Source: Dendrophyllia cribrosa (Eukaryota; Cnidaria; Anthozoa; Scleractinia; Dendrophylliidae). Taken from it: 64,000 nt of DNA. The DNA lies in assembly GCA_024195265.1 (NCBI GenBank), contig JAJLRJ010000011.1, positions 25,606,292 through 25,670,291 on the forward strand, read 5' to 3'. Below are positions 44,501-51,078 of the stretch, one piece after another. Each line of letters opens with the position of its first letter. Within the stretch, counting starts at the first letter, position 1. The notes under the pieces were generated by a model that was not told where the DNA came from, did no database searches, and saw only the letters and a program-made list of their open reading frames with translations. Made by a program: the position numbers and the translations under genes.

Positions 44501-44918
44501 CACCTTGTACAGCATAATAAACAGCACCACAGGAAAGTACTGCTTACGAGCGTTCATTTGAATGTTCAAATTAGAATTTCATCAACAACCCAAAAAGCTA
44601 GAATGACTTGTTACAGCAAAGTAAACGGCATGGACACAGACTCTAAAACCATGCTATATTTGGGGTTTTTACTTCTGACGATTAAAGGATTAACATCAAA
44701 TTCCGTCGCTGGTCAGGTACATAAAACTTAGTGACTTGGTGGACCAAATGTTCCCGCCATTCAAGACTGAGGGCCTACCGCCCTCGGGGCTCATAGCGCC
44801 TGATCAGTTTAGTTCCTTTACTTACTGGAGAGCGCCCCTACCCAGCATTACTGTTGAAGAACTTGGTGATATTGATGACGATAGAAGTGAAGGGACTGCT
44901 TCCAAACAGAAACTATAG
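16608..44918 (+). CDS. Lipin, phosphatidate phosphatase (complete gene, 25 coding exons)
   Basis: Lipins are Mg-dependent phosphatidate phosphatases that make diacylglycerol for triglyceride and phospholipid synthesis at the ER and can also act in the nucleus as co-regulators. I assembled 25 exons with GT-AG junctions and consistent phases; the sum is 2,760 nt, or 919 residues plus stop, which is normal for the family. Order of landmarks: N-LIP domain (residues 1 to about 115, starting [19 protein letters not shown]); a low-complexity acidic and serine-rich linker; a middle conserved part with YYNWQIA and [10 protein letters not shown] (about 519-572); and the C-LIP HAD domain from about 630. 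The catalytic DIDGT spans residues 693-697 (nucleophile Asp693), the LxxIL motif LGQIL is at 704-708, and YLSARAIG is at about 736-743. The ATG is chosen because it starts the universal N-LIP sequence. The weakest junction is the donor of exon 6. Introns carry nearly all the transposons listed here. Confidence 0.96.
18588..18746. repeat. Palindromic MITE in lipin intron 1
   Basis: TGTTGTAGGTTAAAATTATT at the left and its reverse complement at the right, with arms of about 70 bp containing TTTTCCTTTGTC. A related but diverged copy lies at about 28535-28690, and fragments at 20340-20405. Confidence 0.7.
19629..19805 (+). CDS. Lipin exon 2
   Basis: Residues 61-119, starting [18 protein letters not shown] and continuing GEAFFVEE, the second half of N-LIP. 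CAG acceptor, GTGAGC donor, phase 0 both ends. Confidence 0.95.
20457..20825 (+). CDS. Lipin exon 3
   Basis: Residues 120-242. A long, polar, acidic and Ser/Thr-rich linker with no fixed fold expected, ending TESSSE at GTATCA. Phase 0 both ends. Poorly conserved in lipins, so support comes from the open frame and splice phases. Confidence 0.85.
22123..22221 (+). CDS. Lipin exon 4
   Basis: Residues 243-275, [16 protein letters not shown] onward to DSETM. TTTCAG acceptor, GTACAG donor, phase 0. Confidence 0.82.
22610..22713 (+). CDS. Lipin exon 5
   Basis: Residues 276 to about 310, [20 protein letters not shown] then [14 protein letters not shown] acceptor, CAG/GTGAAA donor, ends with 2 nt of a codon. 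Confidence 0.85.
23428..23578 (+). CDS. Lipin exon 6 (3' end uncertain)
   Basis: Starts by completing a Ser codon; [12 protein letters not shown] then [10 protein letters not shown], the W-x-WG-x-LP motif of lipins. Two phase-0 donors are possible: GTTATT after 23557 or the better GTAACT after 23578. The longer form adds VIDLDTV. Transcript data would decide. Confidence 0.8.
23871..24285. repeat. Tandem array, about 106-bp unit, lipin intron 6
   Basis: Three to four units containing CAGGAAAGTACTGCTCAATA and TTGAATGGTCACACTTTAGG. The unit is the interior of the TTAA-flanked MITE family (see 45732-45950) in reverse orientation. Confidence 0.75.
24415..24454 (+). CDS. Lipin exon 7
   Basis: A 40-nt micro-exon, [13 protein letters not shown] plus 1 nt, between TTTTTCAG and GTACAG. 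Its phases fit exons 6 and 8 exactly. Confidence 0.78.
24638..24711 (+). CDS. Lipin exon 8
   Basis: [20 protein letters not shown] then KSHHK, residues about 374-398. Basic KVKRR segment. GAAGCAG acceptor, GTACAT donor. Confidence 0.78.
24958..26178. mobile_element. hAT-like element with 5-bp duplication, level 3
   Basis: Ends CAGGGCTCGAAATT and AATTTCGAGCCCTG. The flanks CAATT (24953-24957 and 26179-26183) are a 5-bp target duplication, proved by the uninterrupted right arm of the level-2 MITE. Just inside each end are GGTCGCCAGCTGGCGACT-like blocks. The ends suggest hAT (5-bp type); no transposase is present. Confidence 0.65.
25065..25828. mobile_element. Mariner-like element, level 4 of the nest
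   Basis: Flanked by TA on both sides. The ends carry ACACCGGCGTATAAGCCGCA (left) and the reverse complement with GCCGGTGTTTACGG (right). The outermost left bases have diverged. No transposase frame seen. Confidence 0.6.
26635..26955. mobile_element. MITE immediately before lipin exon 9
   Basis: Ends GGCCCGTTTACACATGTGAT and, on the right, TGTGTAAACGGGCC. TTTA flanks on both sides (26631-26634, 26956-26959). The interior has ATTTTTGTCGC and its inverse. Confidence 0.75.
26991..27070 (+). CDS. Lipin exon 9
   Basis: [20 protein letters not shown] onward to HQAL. Acceptor TTCTTGCAG lies only 35 bp after the end of a MITE (26635-26955). GTAAGT donor, ends with 2 nt of a codon. Confidence 0.9.
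27620..27736 (+). CDS. Lipin exon 10
   Basis: About residues 425-464, Gln- and Ser-rich ([20 protein letters not shown]), ending KDM plus 2 nt at GTAATT. Confidence 0.88.
28010..28225. repeat. Dispersed repeat, second copy
   Basis: Shares GATTGGTTCATTGGATTGT, GTGCCGGCTACATG-like words and the overall order with about 13790-14030. The two copies diverge throughout but align along most of their length. Confidence 0.55.
29242..29312 (+). CDS. Lipin exon 11
   Basis: [20 protein letters not shown], matching the conserved SLCGGL-type motif of lipins. ACTAG acceptor, GTAAGT donor. Confidence 0.9.
30212..30624. mobile_element. MITE in lipin intron 11
   Basis: Ends GGCCCGGTTCAGACGCC and, inverted, GGCGTCTGAACCGGGCC. 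The word AGCCGAACTTA recurs inside both arms. The left flank is TTA, the right ACC, so no clean duplication. Confidence 0.75.
30753..30846 (+). CDS. Lipin exon 12
   Basis: [20 protein letters not shown] then [11 protein letters not shown], the conserved middle region. TTTTTGCAG acceptor, CAG/GTGAAT donor. Confidence 0.93.
31524..31593 (+). CDS. Lipin exon 13
   Basis: [20 protein letters not shown] then PLKQ, the highly conserved YYNW block. Ends phase 0 at GTAACT. Confidence 0.94.
31887..31928 (+). CDS. Lipin exon 14
   Basis: 42-nt exon [14 protein letters not shown], phase 0, GTTAGC donor. It corresponds to the conserved MP-K-K segment before the WFSWR motif. Confidence 0.9.
32078..32125 (+). 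CDS. Lipin exon 15
   Basis: 48-nt exon [16 protein letters not shown] with the lipin WFSWR signature. TTTTTAG acceptor, GTTAGA donor, phase 0. Confidence 0.94.
32605..32969 (-). pseudogene. 3' end of a LINE reverse-transcriptase ORF
   Basis: The minus-strand translation shows [20 protein letters not shown], then an in-frame stop, then [20 protein letters not shown] to NHFEL and stop. The NTR...P...W-x-x-LP-x-EL pattern is the usual C-terminus of non-LTR retrotransposon polymerases. Broken and truncated; lies in lipin intron 15. Confidence 0.55.
33049..33282 (+). CDS. Lipin exon 16
   Basis: Residues 573-650. Acidic and basic charged linker ([20 protein letters not shown]), then the conserved [12 protein letters not shown] that opens the C-LIP region. 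GTAAGA donor, phase 0. Confidence 0.93.
33407..33851. mobile_element. hAT-like MITE with ACTATA duplication
   Basis: Ends GAGGCCCTGCCAGGG and CCTGGCAGGGCCTC. ACTATA flanks both sides (33401-33406, 33852-33857). Interior has many GCGACA words. In lipin intron 16. Confidence 0.75.
34139..34440. mobile_element. Degenerate TTAA-MITE with internal duplication
   Basis: Starts CTCTTTCACTCCCAGAGTC and ends GGCACTCGTGGGAGTTAA. The block with GTGACCATTCAAATAAAACC is present twice (about 34190-34265 and 34275-34350), an early step toward the arrays at 44 kb. Confidence 0.6.
34473..34535 (+). CDS. Lipin exon 17
   Basis: [20 protein letters not shown] then Q, the conserved N-x-I-x-FSVTT-x-YQ motif. CACAG acceptor, GTAAAA donor, phase 0. 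Confidence 0.95.
34670..34905. repeat. CCAACAGT-rich interspersed repeat
   Basis: Many copies of CAGTCGGCCAACTGTTGG-like half palindromes spaced irregularly. Fold-back potential but no clean ends seen. Confidence 0.5.
34997..35082 (+). CDS. Lipin exon 18 with catalytic DIDGT
   Basis: [20 protein letters not shown] then SDIDGTITK. The first Asp of DIDGT is the phosphatase nucleophile of the HAD family, and the second is the acid/base. The exon ends inside the next Lys codon (AA/G). The following intron carries the 3.76-kb IS3EU-like element. Confidence 0.97.
35777..37547 (+). pseudogene. IS3EU-like DDE transposase (broken)
   Basis: An N-terminal frame begins inside the left terminal repeat ([20 protein letters not shown]) and stops at about 36049. 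Further pieces read [20 protein letters not shown] (helix-turn-helix, about 36174-36270), then DVEMRDL and [21 protein letters not shown] 441-bp MITE follows at 36538-36978. The integrase-type core resumes with NALWHIDG (first Asp), RSDRGGKN (second Asp) and [13 protein letters not shown] (Glu), and ends with [17 protein letters not shown]. All three catalytic acids are kept. Several stops and frame breaks (for example TAG at about 37062 after DGYSRLIT) show it is dead. Confidence 0.78.
36538..36978. mobile_element. Mariner-like MITE inside the transposase
   Basis: 441 bp with ends CAGTAAACACCCGCATAT and its exact inverse, flanked by TA (36536-36537, 36979-36980). It interrupts the codons just before WHIDG. 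Joining the flanks at one TA gives the family-typical NALWHID. Confidence 0.85.
37784..37973. repeat. Nested palindromic MITE
   Basis: TTTATTATATAAACACCAAT at the left and its inverse at the right. Interior CTTCACACGTGA occurs twice. Lies between the transposase and the right terminal repeat. Confidence 0.65.
37976..38112. repeat. Nested near-perfect palindrome
   Basis: ATTACATGGCCGCTTGAAGA opens it and TCTTCAAGCAGCCATGTAAT closes it, so the arms match but for a few bases. The centre is CACTCGTTCGCTGCGCTCAC. It directly adjoins the previous MITE. Confidence 0.7.
39411..39471 (+). CDS. Lipin exon 19 with LxxIL motif
   Basis: [20 protein letters not shown], containing LGQIL, the LxxIL motif used for nuclear-receptor co-activation in vertebrate lipins. 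TTGTTTCAG acceptor, GTAAGT donor. Confidence 0.97.
40095..40166 (+). CDS. Lipin exon 20
   Basis: [20 protein letters not shown] then AIGQ, HAD-fold strand with the conserved Ser-Ala-Arg. Phase 0. Confidence 0.97.
40354..40460 (+). CDS. Lipin exon 21
   Basis: [20 protein letters not shown] then [15 protein letters not shown], with the conserved LP-x-GPLLLSP. Ends with 2 nt of an Arg codon. Confidence 0.97.
40549..41572. mobile_element. Mariner-like element in lipin intron 21
   Basis: Ends CAGTCAATCCC and GGGGTTTGACTG, flanked by TA on both sides (40547-40548, 41573-41574). The outer parts carry GTCCTTATTAACAGGGTGTC and GTCCGTATTAACGAGG words, related to the 59-bp minisatellite at 3.4-4.8 kb. 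A TTAA element is nested inside. Confidence 0.75.
40676..41261. mobile_element. piggyBac-like MITE nested in the above
   Basis: Ends CCCTTTGACTCCCAA and its exact inverse, with TTAA on both sides (40672-40675, 41262-41265), the hallmark of piggyBac-type insertion. No transposase. Confidence 0.8.
41645..41860 (+). mobile_element. tRNA-derived SINE
   Basis: The head at about 41653-41725 has an A box (TAGTTGAGTGG), an anticodon-like arm with ACTTGAAAG (TGA anticodon, serine-like) and a B box (GAGTTCCAGTCCC). The tail is unrelated sequence. The acceptor stem does not pair well, so it is a SINE rather than a tRNA gene. Confidence 0.65.
41950..42583. mobile_element. Large MITE with CTCGTACCCAGG ends
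   Basis: CTCGTACCCAGGTCTCCC pairs with GAGATCTGGGTACGAG. Inner blocks CCGCATATAAGCGAGTCTAA and CATCAAATTACCGCAT are mirrored around 42480. A solo end of the same family lies at 9552-9608. Confidence 0.65.
42190..42258 (-). mobile_element. tRNA-like SINE head inside that MITE
   Basis: The minus strand reads TTGGTGTAGTGGATATGG (A box-like), then GGGTTCAAGGC (B box-like), spaced as in tRNA. No good acceptor stem, so probably a SINE remnant. Confidence 0.4.
42934..43048 (+). CDS. Lipin exon 22
   Basis: [20 protein letters not shown], then [12 protein letters not shown], with the conserved REVI-x-KKPE and GFGN motifs. Phase 0 end. Confidence 0.97.
43259..43321 (+). CDS. Lipin exon 23
   Basis: [20 protein letters not shown] then R, the conserved D-x-x-SY-x-x-VG-x-x-x-x-RIF-x-x-N motif. 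Phase 0. Confidence 0.97.
43934..43974 (+). CDS. Lipin exon 24
   Basis: 41-nt exon [14 protein letters not shown], split Ser codon at GTAAGT. Confidence 0.94.
44150..44575. repeat. Tandem array, about 106-bp unit, lipin intron 24
   Basis: About four units, nearly identical in the middle, each with TTAGAACCACCTTGTACAGC, AATAAACAGCACCACAGGAA and CATTTGAATGGTCACACT. Reverse-orientation interior of the TTAA-MITE family. Confidence 0.85.
44717..44918 (+). CDS. Lipin exon 25 and stop
   Basis: [20 protein letters not shown] onward, with [11 protein letters not shown], the conserved aromatic C-terminal motif. Acidic tail, TAG stop at 44916-44918. Confidence 0.96.
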
Positions 44919-45104
44919 ACGGTAAGACATTTTATCTGCTACTTGTGCTAAAGTACAAACGTGACAAACATCGAGAAAGATGTGATGTGATGTAATGATG
45001 TACATAATGAACATAACATCGTTCTCATTTTATTATGGAGATTAACATTTACCGTCTTTCTTTATTTGTTACTTCACGTGACAAATATTGTGTAGTAACC
45101 TTTT

Positions 45105-45690
45105 TTGAAAGTACTGCTCATTACTGAGCTTTCTTTTGAAAGGTTACGCTGAGGATTTCATCCACGAACTTAAAAGCTAGAACCACTTTGTACAACGAAA
45201 TAAACAGCACCACAGTAAAGTACTGCTCAATAGCTTGCATTTTCACTCGCTGACTCAAGTGAGAATCACTTTGTACAGCATAATAAACAGCACCACACGA
45301 AGGTACTGTTCAGTAGCTTTCATTTAAATGGTCGTACTATAGGATTCCACAGACTAAAACGTTAGGACCACCTTGTACCGCACAATAAACAGTACCACAG
45401 GAAAGTACTGCCCGATAGCTTTCATTTGAATGGTCACAAATTAGGATTCCGTCCACAGACTCAAAAGTTAGAACCACCTTGTACAGCATAATAAACAGTA
45501 CCACAGGAAAGTACTGCTCGATAGCTTTCATTTCAATGGTCACACTTTAGGTTTTTCATCCACAGACACAAACGTTAGAACAACCTTGTACAGCAAAATA
45601 AACCGCACCACAGGAAAGTACTGCTCATTAGCTTTCATTTGAATGGTCACACTTTAGGATTTCATCCACGGTCTAAAAATTGAAAATCAG
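45105..45690. repeat. Second 106-bp unit array, just after lipin
   Basis: About five diverged units of the same sequence as 44150-44575. It follows the lipin stop by about 190 bp and so may lie in the 3' UTR. Confidence 0.75.
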
Positions 45691-45731
45691 ATTATATAAC
45701 TTAAAATTTGGATCAAGTAGTGACAGTTTAA

Positions 45732-45950
45732 CACTTTCACTCCCAGAGTCAATAATGGAGACATCTCATGTATACCAATAGATATACTCATGTGTCAACT
45801 TTTGAGTCTGTGGACGAAATCCTATGGTGTGACCATACAAATGCAACCTCTTTGGTAGTACTTTTACATGGTACCATTTGTTGGTAAATATTTTGCAAAA
45901 AAATATTTTGGCAATTTTTTAAATTTTTGGCACTTTTGGAAGTTAAAGGG
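45732..45950. mobile_element. Whole TTAA-flanked MITE, 219 bp
   Basis: TTAA on both sides (45728-45731, 45951-45954). Ends CACTTTCACTCCCAGAGTC and GGAAGTTAAAGGG. The interior contains the source of the 106-bp tandem unit. Confidence 0.75.
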
Positions 45951-46507
45951 TTAAACGAGGTTAATCTTTTCTGTTGCAGATATCTAAACAAGATTTGAGT
46001 GAAACAACAATAGATGAATACCTTTATTTAAAAATGTGTTATAATTATTCCCCTAGATAAGATATTGTGATTTCTTTTCTAAGATTAGCTGAAGGTTAAA
46101 ATTTTATAAATGAATTTCAATTTATTTCTAATGCAATTGAATTTGACCTTTTATTAAGACGGAGTTGCGTTAATATTGTGTGAAATAATAATAATTAAGG
46201 TGAATAACACCTTTTAAAAGACATTTTGGAACTTATATTGCACATGTAAATAATTACAAAATAGGGTTTATGATCTTTTCAAAAGTATTTTTTCTCATAC
46301 ACACTTTCTATTTTCAAAGCGATTTTCAGTAACAGTATTCACTCTAGCGTGACCGTGACATCACTTAACACATTTTATGTCACGCCATGCTTTTTTACGT
46401 CACGCAGTATTAGTCAATTGTTACCTGATGCTGCGAGGATAATGGCGTAACCATCCGATGCAAAAAAACTATTTCTATAGTAGTTGGACAATCTATGACA
46501 CTCTTAA

Positions 46508-46852
46508 ACACGAAGTTCCGGTTTTAAAGGCTTAGCTCCTCCCCATTTCACATCGTTTGGGTTTGAAATGCAAATTAAGGCGTCTTTCAGTCACAACGTG
46601 GTTAACTTGCGCGTCCTTTAAATAAAATTTGGGTCAAAAATCTAATTAAACCAAGATTTTACCTAAACAAAAAAAGAAATAGAAGTTCATAAAGACTTCT
46701 GATATAACTTTCATAAAGTTTTTCCAAATTGTGTTAGCAATGGTCTTAGTAATGACGCATGTTTTTTGTCAGTTGTTAATGCTTCAGTGGTTGATTGACG
46801 ACTGTAGGTGAGAATGACCAGGCCAGGCTCCTTTTATACCGGAACTTCGTGT
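46508..46852. mobile_element. piggyBac-like MITE, 345 bp
   Basis: Ends ACACGAAGTTCCGGT and ACCGGAACTTCGTGT, flanked by TTAA (46504-46507, 46853-46856). Confidence 0.8.
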
Positions 46853-47670
46853 TTAAACCTGTGTTGAATACGACGAGTTCCCTTTTGTATAAACGTGTTG
46901 TCGGAAGGTCGCGCAGCTGAGACGAATTGCGTTGCGTTACAAGCAGAGCAGATACGGATTGAAAACGGGGGCGTTTTCATTGATAAGCCCATAATAACTT
47001 TCGAGGCGGACAAGCCTTCTGTCCTTGCATTGTCGAAACCGAATGTTTGAATGTGATGACAACTCTATGAATTGAATAATTTAAGTCTTAATTCCTAACC
47101 TGCGTTAATGTTTCATTTGTATGATAGAATAGTTACATTTATCAAAAAAGTTGAAAGAACATTTTCTTATTTGCAATAAAGCCATAATATTAAACCGTGT
47201 TCATATAACGCCGTTCCCGTGAAAACGTTGCCCAAATTGTACCTGAATATAAATTCTGAAAAGCAAAGGGAACTTTCAATTTGTAGTTACTGACGTAGGT
47301 CTGCGATTGGTGAAACAGAATTATGCTAAAAAGTTGTTGGTTTGGTCAAACTGTATTCAACCTCTGTCCTTACATTATCGATACATTGTGAAGAGGACAG
47401 TGGGAAAAATGAAGAAAACTATTATCTAGGGAATACTATTTATTTTCCAAAGAATTATAGTGATAAATATCTCAGTAATTTCTCCTTTAAATATGGATTC
47501 ATTGTTACATAAACAGGTGAGGAGAATATAGAAAATCGTTATGGAGAAGAGGTTCTTTAATATAAGAGAAAATTCAGTCATAAGTTCTGATTACTAAAGT
47601 TAATTGGACAGCTTCCCGGCTGATGTATATCGTGTTTTTGTTGTTATGTCCAGAAGCTTCTTTTATGATT

Positions 47671-48107
47671 GGCCGTATTTATATTAGAAGACGGGAAACT
47701 CGTCACAGACGGAATTCCATCAGACAGAATACTGTCTGATATGAATTTAAGGACGGTAAATCGTCTTCATGAGACTGCTGCTCAGTGACCTTCTTCTTGG
47801 GCGCCTTTTTTTTTTTTTACCCAGAAACAGTTGTTGTCTTTCTAGTTCCAGTCTTTTCCTAGTGCATGCAAGCGCATAGCGCAAAAAAGTCGTCGTGATT
47901 TTCGCGTCTAATATGAATTTAAGACAGTTTTCCGCCGGTCTAAGACGAGTTTCCCGTCTTTTTTTTCCGTCGGTTTAGACGGAAAAATAGACGGATAAAT
48001 TTGAGACGGGAAACTCGTCCTTCACCAGATTCATATCAGACGAGTTTTCCGTCTGTGGACGAGTTTCCCGTCCAAGACGGTTTTTCGTCTTTAATATGAA
48101 TTCGGCC
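47671..48107. mobile_element. Harbinger-like MITE of GACGGGAAACTCGTC repeats
   Basis: Ends GGCCGTATTTATATTAG and, inverted, TTAATATGAATTCGGCC, flanked by ATT on both sides. The interior is many copies of the near-palindrome GACGGGAAACTCGTC. Confidence 0.75.
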
Positions 48108-48856
48108 ATTGTCTTGAAATAGGAAGAAAAATGGCTTAAACTGAAGTAATAACAACAAAGAAAGATGAACTGAAAAGACGAAATAACGGCTAAAGAAGTC
48201 AAACTTCCGCAAGTTTGATTTCCTGACCGCCTGTCATGAAATCAAAGTTGATGAACTGTAATCCACATTCATCCTTGTAATCCTGCACTTTATCTCCAAA
48301 CTACTGCTTCTGTTTTGCTCTATAGAATCTTTTTATCCAATTAAGTTGTATATTTGGCATTTGGCCATGTAACATGGCATAAGATAAGTGAAATTTTATT
48401 ATTTCGGCGCGACAGCGTCCCTTTACACAACAGCCATGTACAATCAGTGTATCGCATGCCCAAACATATGAACAGAAAAAGGCCATATGACGCAGCCGAG
48501 GCTAACGCTGGCGTGGAGCCTATTTTCGCTGTGAAATAAGCACTTTTCCTGTAACCGGCACAACCTCCTTCCTAGAGCCCGCGCATTTTAGGACAGCGGA
48601 CACCAAACGCTCTTGCTAACCAAAAGGAACGCGGTCTCTGGGAACGAGATTAAAACTTGTGTTGAGTTGGTTTTCAAGTAGGAATTACGAAATACAATAC
48701 CATAAGAAAGCATTGCTTAACAGCTTCCCTTTAGATGGTCAGACACTAGGATTTTATCAAGAGACTAAAAGGGAACCTCGACTCATAACAAATTGGCGTT
48801 AAATTGTTGGAAATCCTAATTCTTGTTTTGGCAAGTGGAAAGAAAATTTTAGTGTA

Positions 48857-49244
48857 CAGACGATACTCATATCCAATTCTAAGGCTATGTTCACACTTGG
48901 TGCCCGGGCACGGTGCTTGAGTACGATTATCGCTGGGCACTAATGTGAACACACCTTTTTTCAAGTACCCACGCCGTGATGTACAAGGTCGAGACCTTGT
49001 ACTCGGGCACTAAAGTGGGTACCGATTTCCAATGTGCACACGTTTTGCGTTAGTTCCGAGGCACTACACTCACAAACCACTGCTTTGCGCATCCACAATT
49101 CCTTGGTACACTCAGACTGTGCACATGTTGATATCTTGGGTACCCAGTGTCTGAACGCAGCACCATTTTGTGCCGGTACCCAGGGACTAGTGCTCGGGCA
49201 CCAAGTGTGAACATAGCCTTAGAATTGGATATGAGTATCGTCTG
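48857..49244. mobile_element. 388-bp MITE with long arms
   Basis: Starts CAGACGATACTCATATCCAA, inverted at 49244. Arms of about 55 bp include CTATGTTCACACTTGGTGCC. Flanks TTAGTGT and TTAGCGT may be a 7-bp duplication with one change. Confidence 0.75.
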
Positions 49245-49777
49245 TTTAGCGTGCGCCGCCATTTTGGATTTTATGACGTCATACGGTTGCGGCTATTGCT
49301 TAGAGCAACGTTCCTTTGTGAAACCATGTGACGTCATAGAGTACAGGTTCCTTTGCAGAACCACCTTGTGCACTGTACTACAGCATGATAAGGAGTAACA
49401 GGAAAGTACTGCTGAGTGACTTAAATGATGGTCAGACTCAAGATTTCATTTGCAGAATCATAAGTGTGAACCGCGTAACACGATTCAAAGATTTACTGGG
49501 AGAGAACGGATAAATTTAGTTACGTTTCATTCTGGAATAAGTCGCGACCAAGTTAATATATATTGATTTTAAGATATAATATTTTGTGATGGTTGGAGTG
49601 ACGTGGTCTTGTGAATAAAACACTGACTTTTGAGAAATGATCTGATTTGGTTGCATTGGTTTGTGGTAAAATAAAAAGACCAAGTTCCAATCCTATCGAA
49701 GCTTGTCCGACATCACGCCCTGGTCAGATTCGTACCAAGTCATTTACATGAAGTTCAATCATACCCCCAAACTGTTT

Positions 49778-49952
49778 AAAGCCCCGCCTTCACCCAAAAC
49801 ACGTTGCGGTCGTTTGTTTTTGAAATGCTTCATTGTTCACACGCGTGATCTGATTGGTTGCACGCATTCAAGCGTGAACTTCGTGTTACACGAAATTCAG
49901 CCCAGAAAGTGATCACGGCGCGCACAGCATTTTGGGTGAAGGTGGGCCTTTA
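49778..49952. mobile_element. Short MITE
   Basis: AAAGCCCCGCCTTCACCCAA at the left is mirrored by TTTTGGGTGAAGGTGGGCCT. TTTAA-like flanks. Confidence 0.55.
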
Positions 49953-50883
49953 ATTGTTTAATGTGACTGAATTCTCCAGGAGCTGAACCGTTGTGTGTTC
50001 ACGTTCTCCACAAAACCTAAAATTTGATGATTTGACGTTGTTGTTTTGCAGTGAACGGCAGAGATGGATCAAATGTAAAACGCACGTGTTCAGGCATTGT
50101 TTTCGTTCATTAAACCTATTTTGTGCCGCTCTCGCTGCCTTTGCCGTCGTGGTTGCTTAGACTAGCTCCCAAAATTGCGAGTGCTGACGGAGGGGGATAG
50201 GCACAAACAAGAACGACTCTCCCCAGTCTCCCCTTGTTCTCCCTGCTCGTTTGCGCGCCGGTTTTCAGCTTCTGCCCGTCTTTAGTAGCTTTTGATTTAT
50301 CCTTGAGACACATTTTGGTAAAGTTTGGCGACAATCAGTTGCTATGGTAACGAGATATGTGGTATGAGGTCAAGTTATTTTTGAATAAAAATGCGTGTTT
50401 TTCACCTGTTTTCGTTCGGTATGTAGCCTGTTCCAGGCGTTCAGTTTGTGGGGCGCGAAAGAAAAATCGGGCGCAGGAGAAAAAAACGAGGGGAGGCTAG
50501 GGAGAGCCTCTCTCCCAGTCTTCCCTCGCGCCGACCCTAGCGCGGCGCGGCGCTTGTCGCTGCTCCCCACCATCTAAACGCCTGGAAGAGGCTATTCGGT
50601 ATGAGTTTATTGCTTCTAAAGGAAAATACTTTGTTGAGCCGCGTCGATTATCACCTTTAAACCAGTTACAGATAACGTTTGAAGAAAGCATGTCACTATT
50701 TTTCAAGTTAAGTAGTAATACATGTGCAACTATTCTATGAAGCGAATTTGATAAACTTTCAGTGGCTACAATTAGCCAATTTGTCTGACTATTTTAAAAC
50801 GCCGGCAAACTTTGTACAAGATTGTCCCAGTCTGTTCAAAACAAGAAGTTGTACACAGCTTGAATATCGTGTGGCGTCTTTAA

Positions 50884-51078
50884 CCCTTTAAGCCCTAAGA
50901 GTGATCAGCATCAAATTTCTCCTTGTAATATCAATGCCTTATCAATCAAAAAGGTCATGAGAATTAAGGACATGATCACACAAGATGAATTCTCTTGATA
51001 TATAAACTACTACACTACTTCTATAGAAAATGTATAGGGAAAAGAAATGATAATTTAAATTTCAATATTAGGGCTTAA
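50884..51078. mobile_element. TTAA-flanked MITE (right end worn)
   Basis: Left TTAACCCTTTAAGCCCTAAG, right TTAGGGCTTAAACC. The right outer bases have diverged, so the boundary is approximate. Confidence 0.6.

Noticed and set aside
44275..45543. Overlapping frames with repeated [18 protein letters not shown] peptides
   Set aside because: Translations of the 106-bp tandem repeat units.
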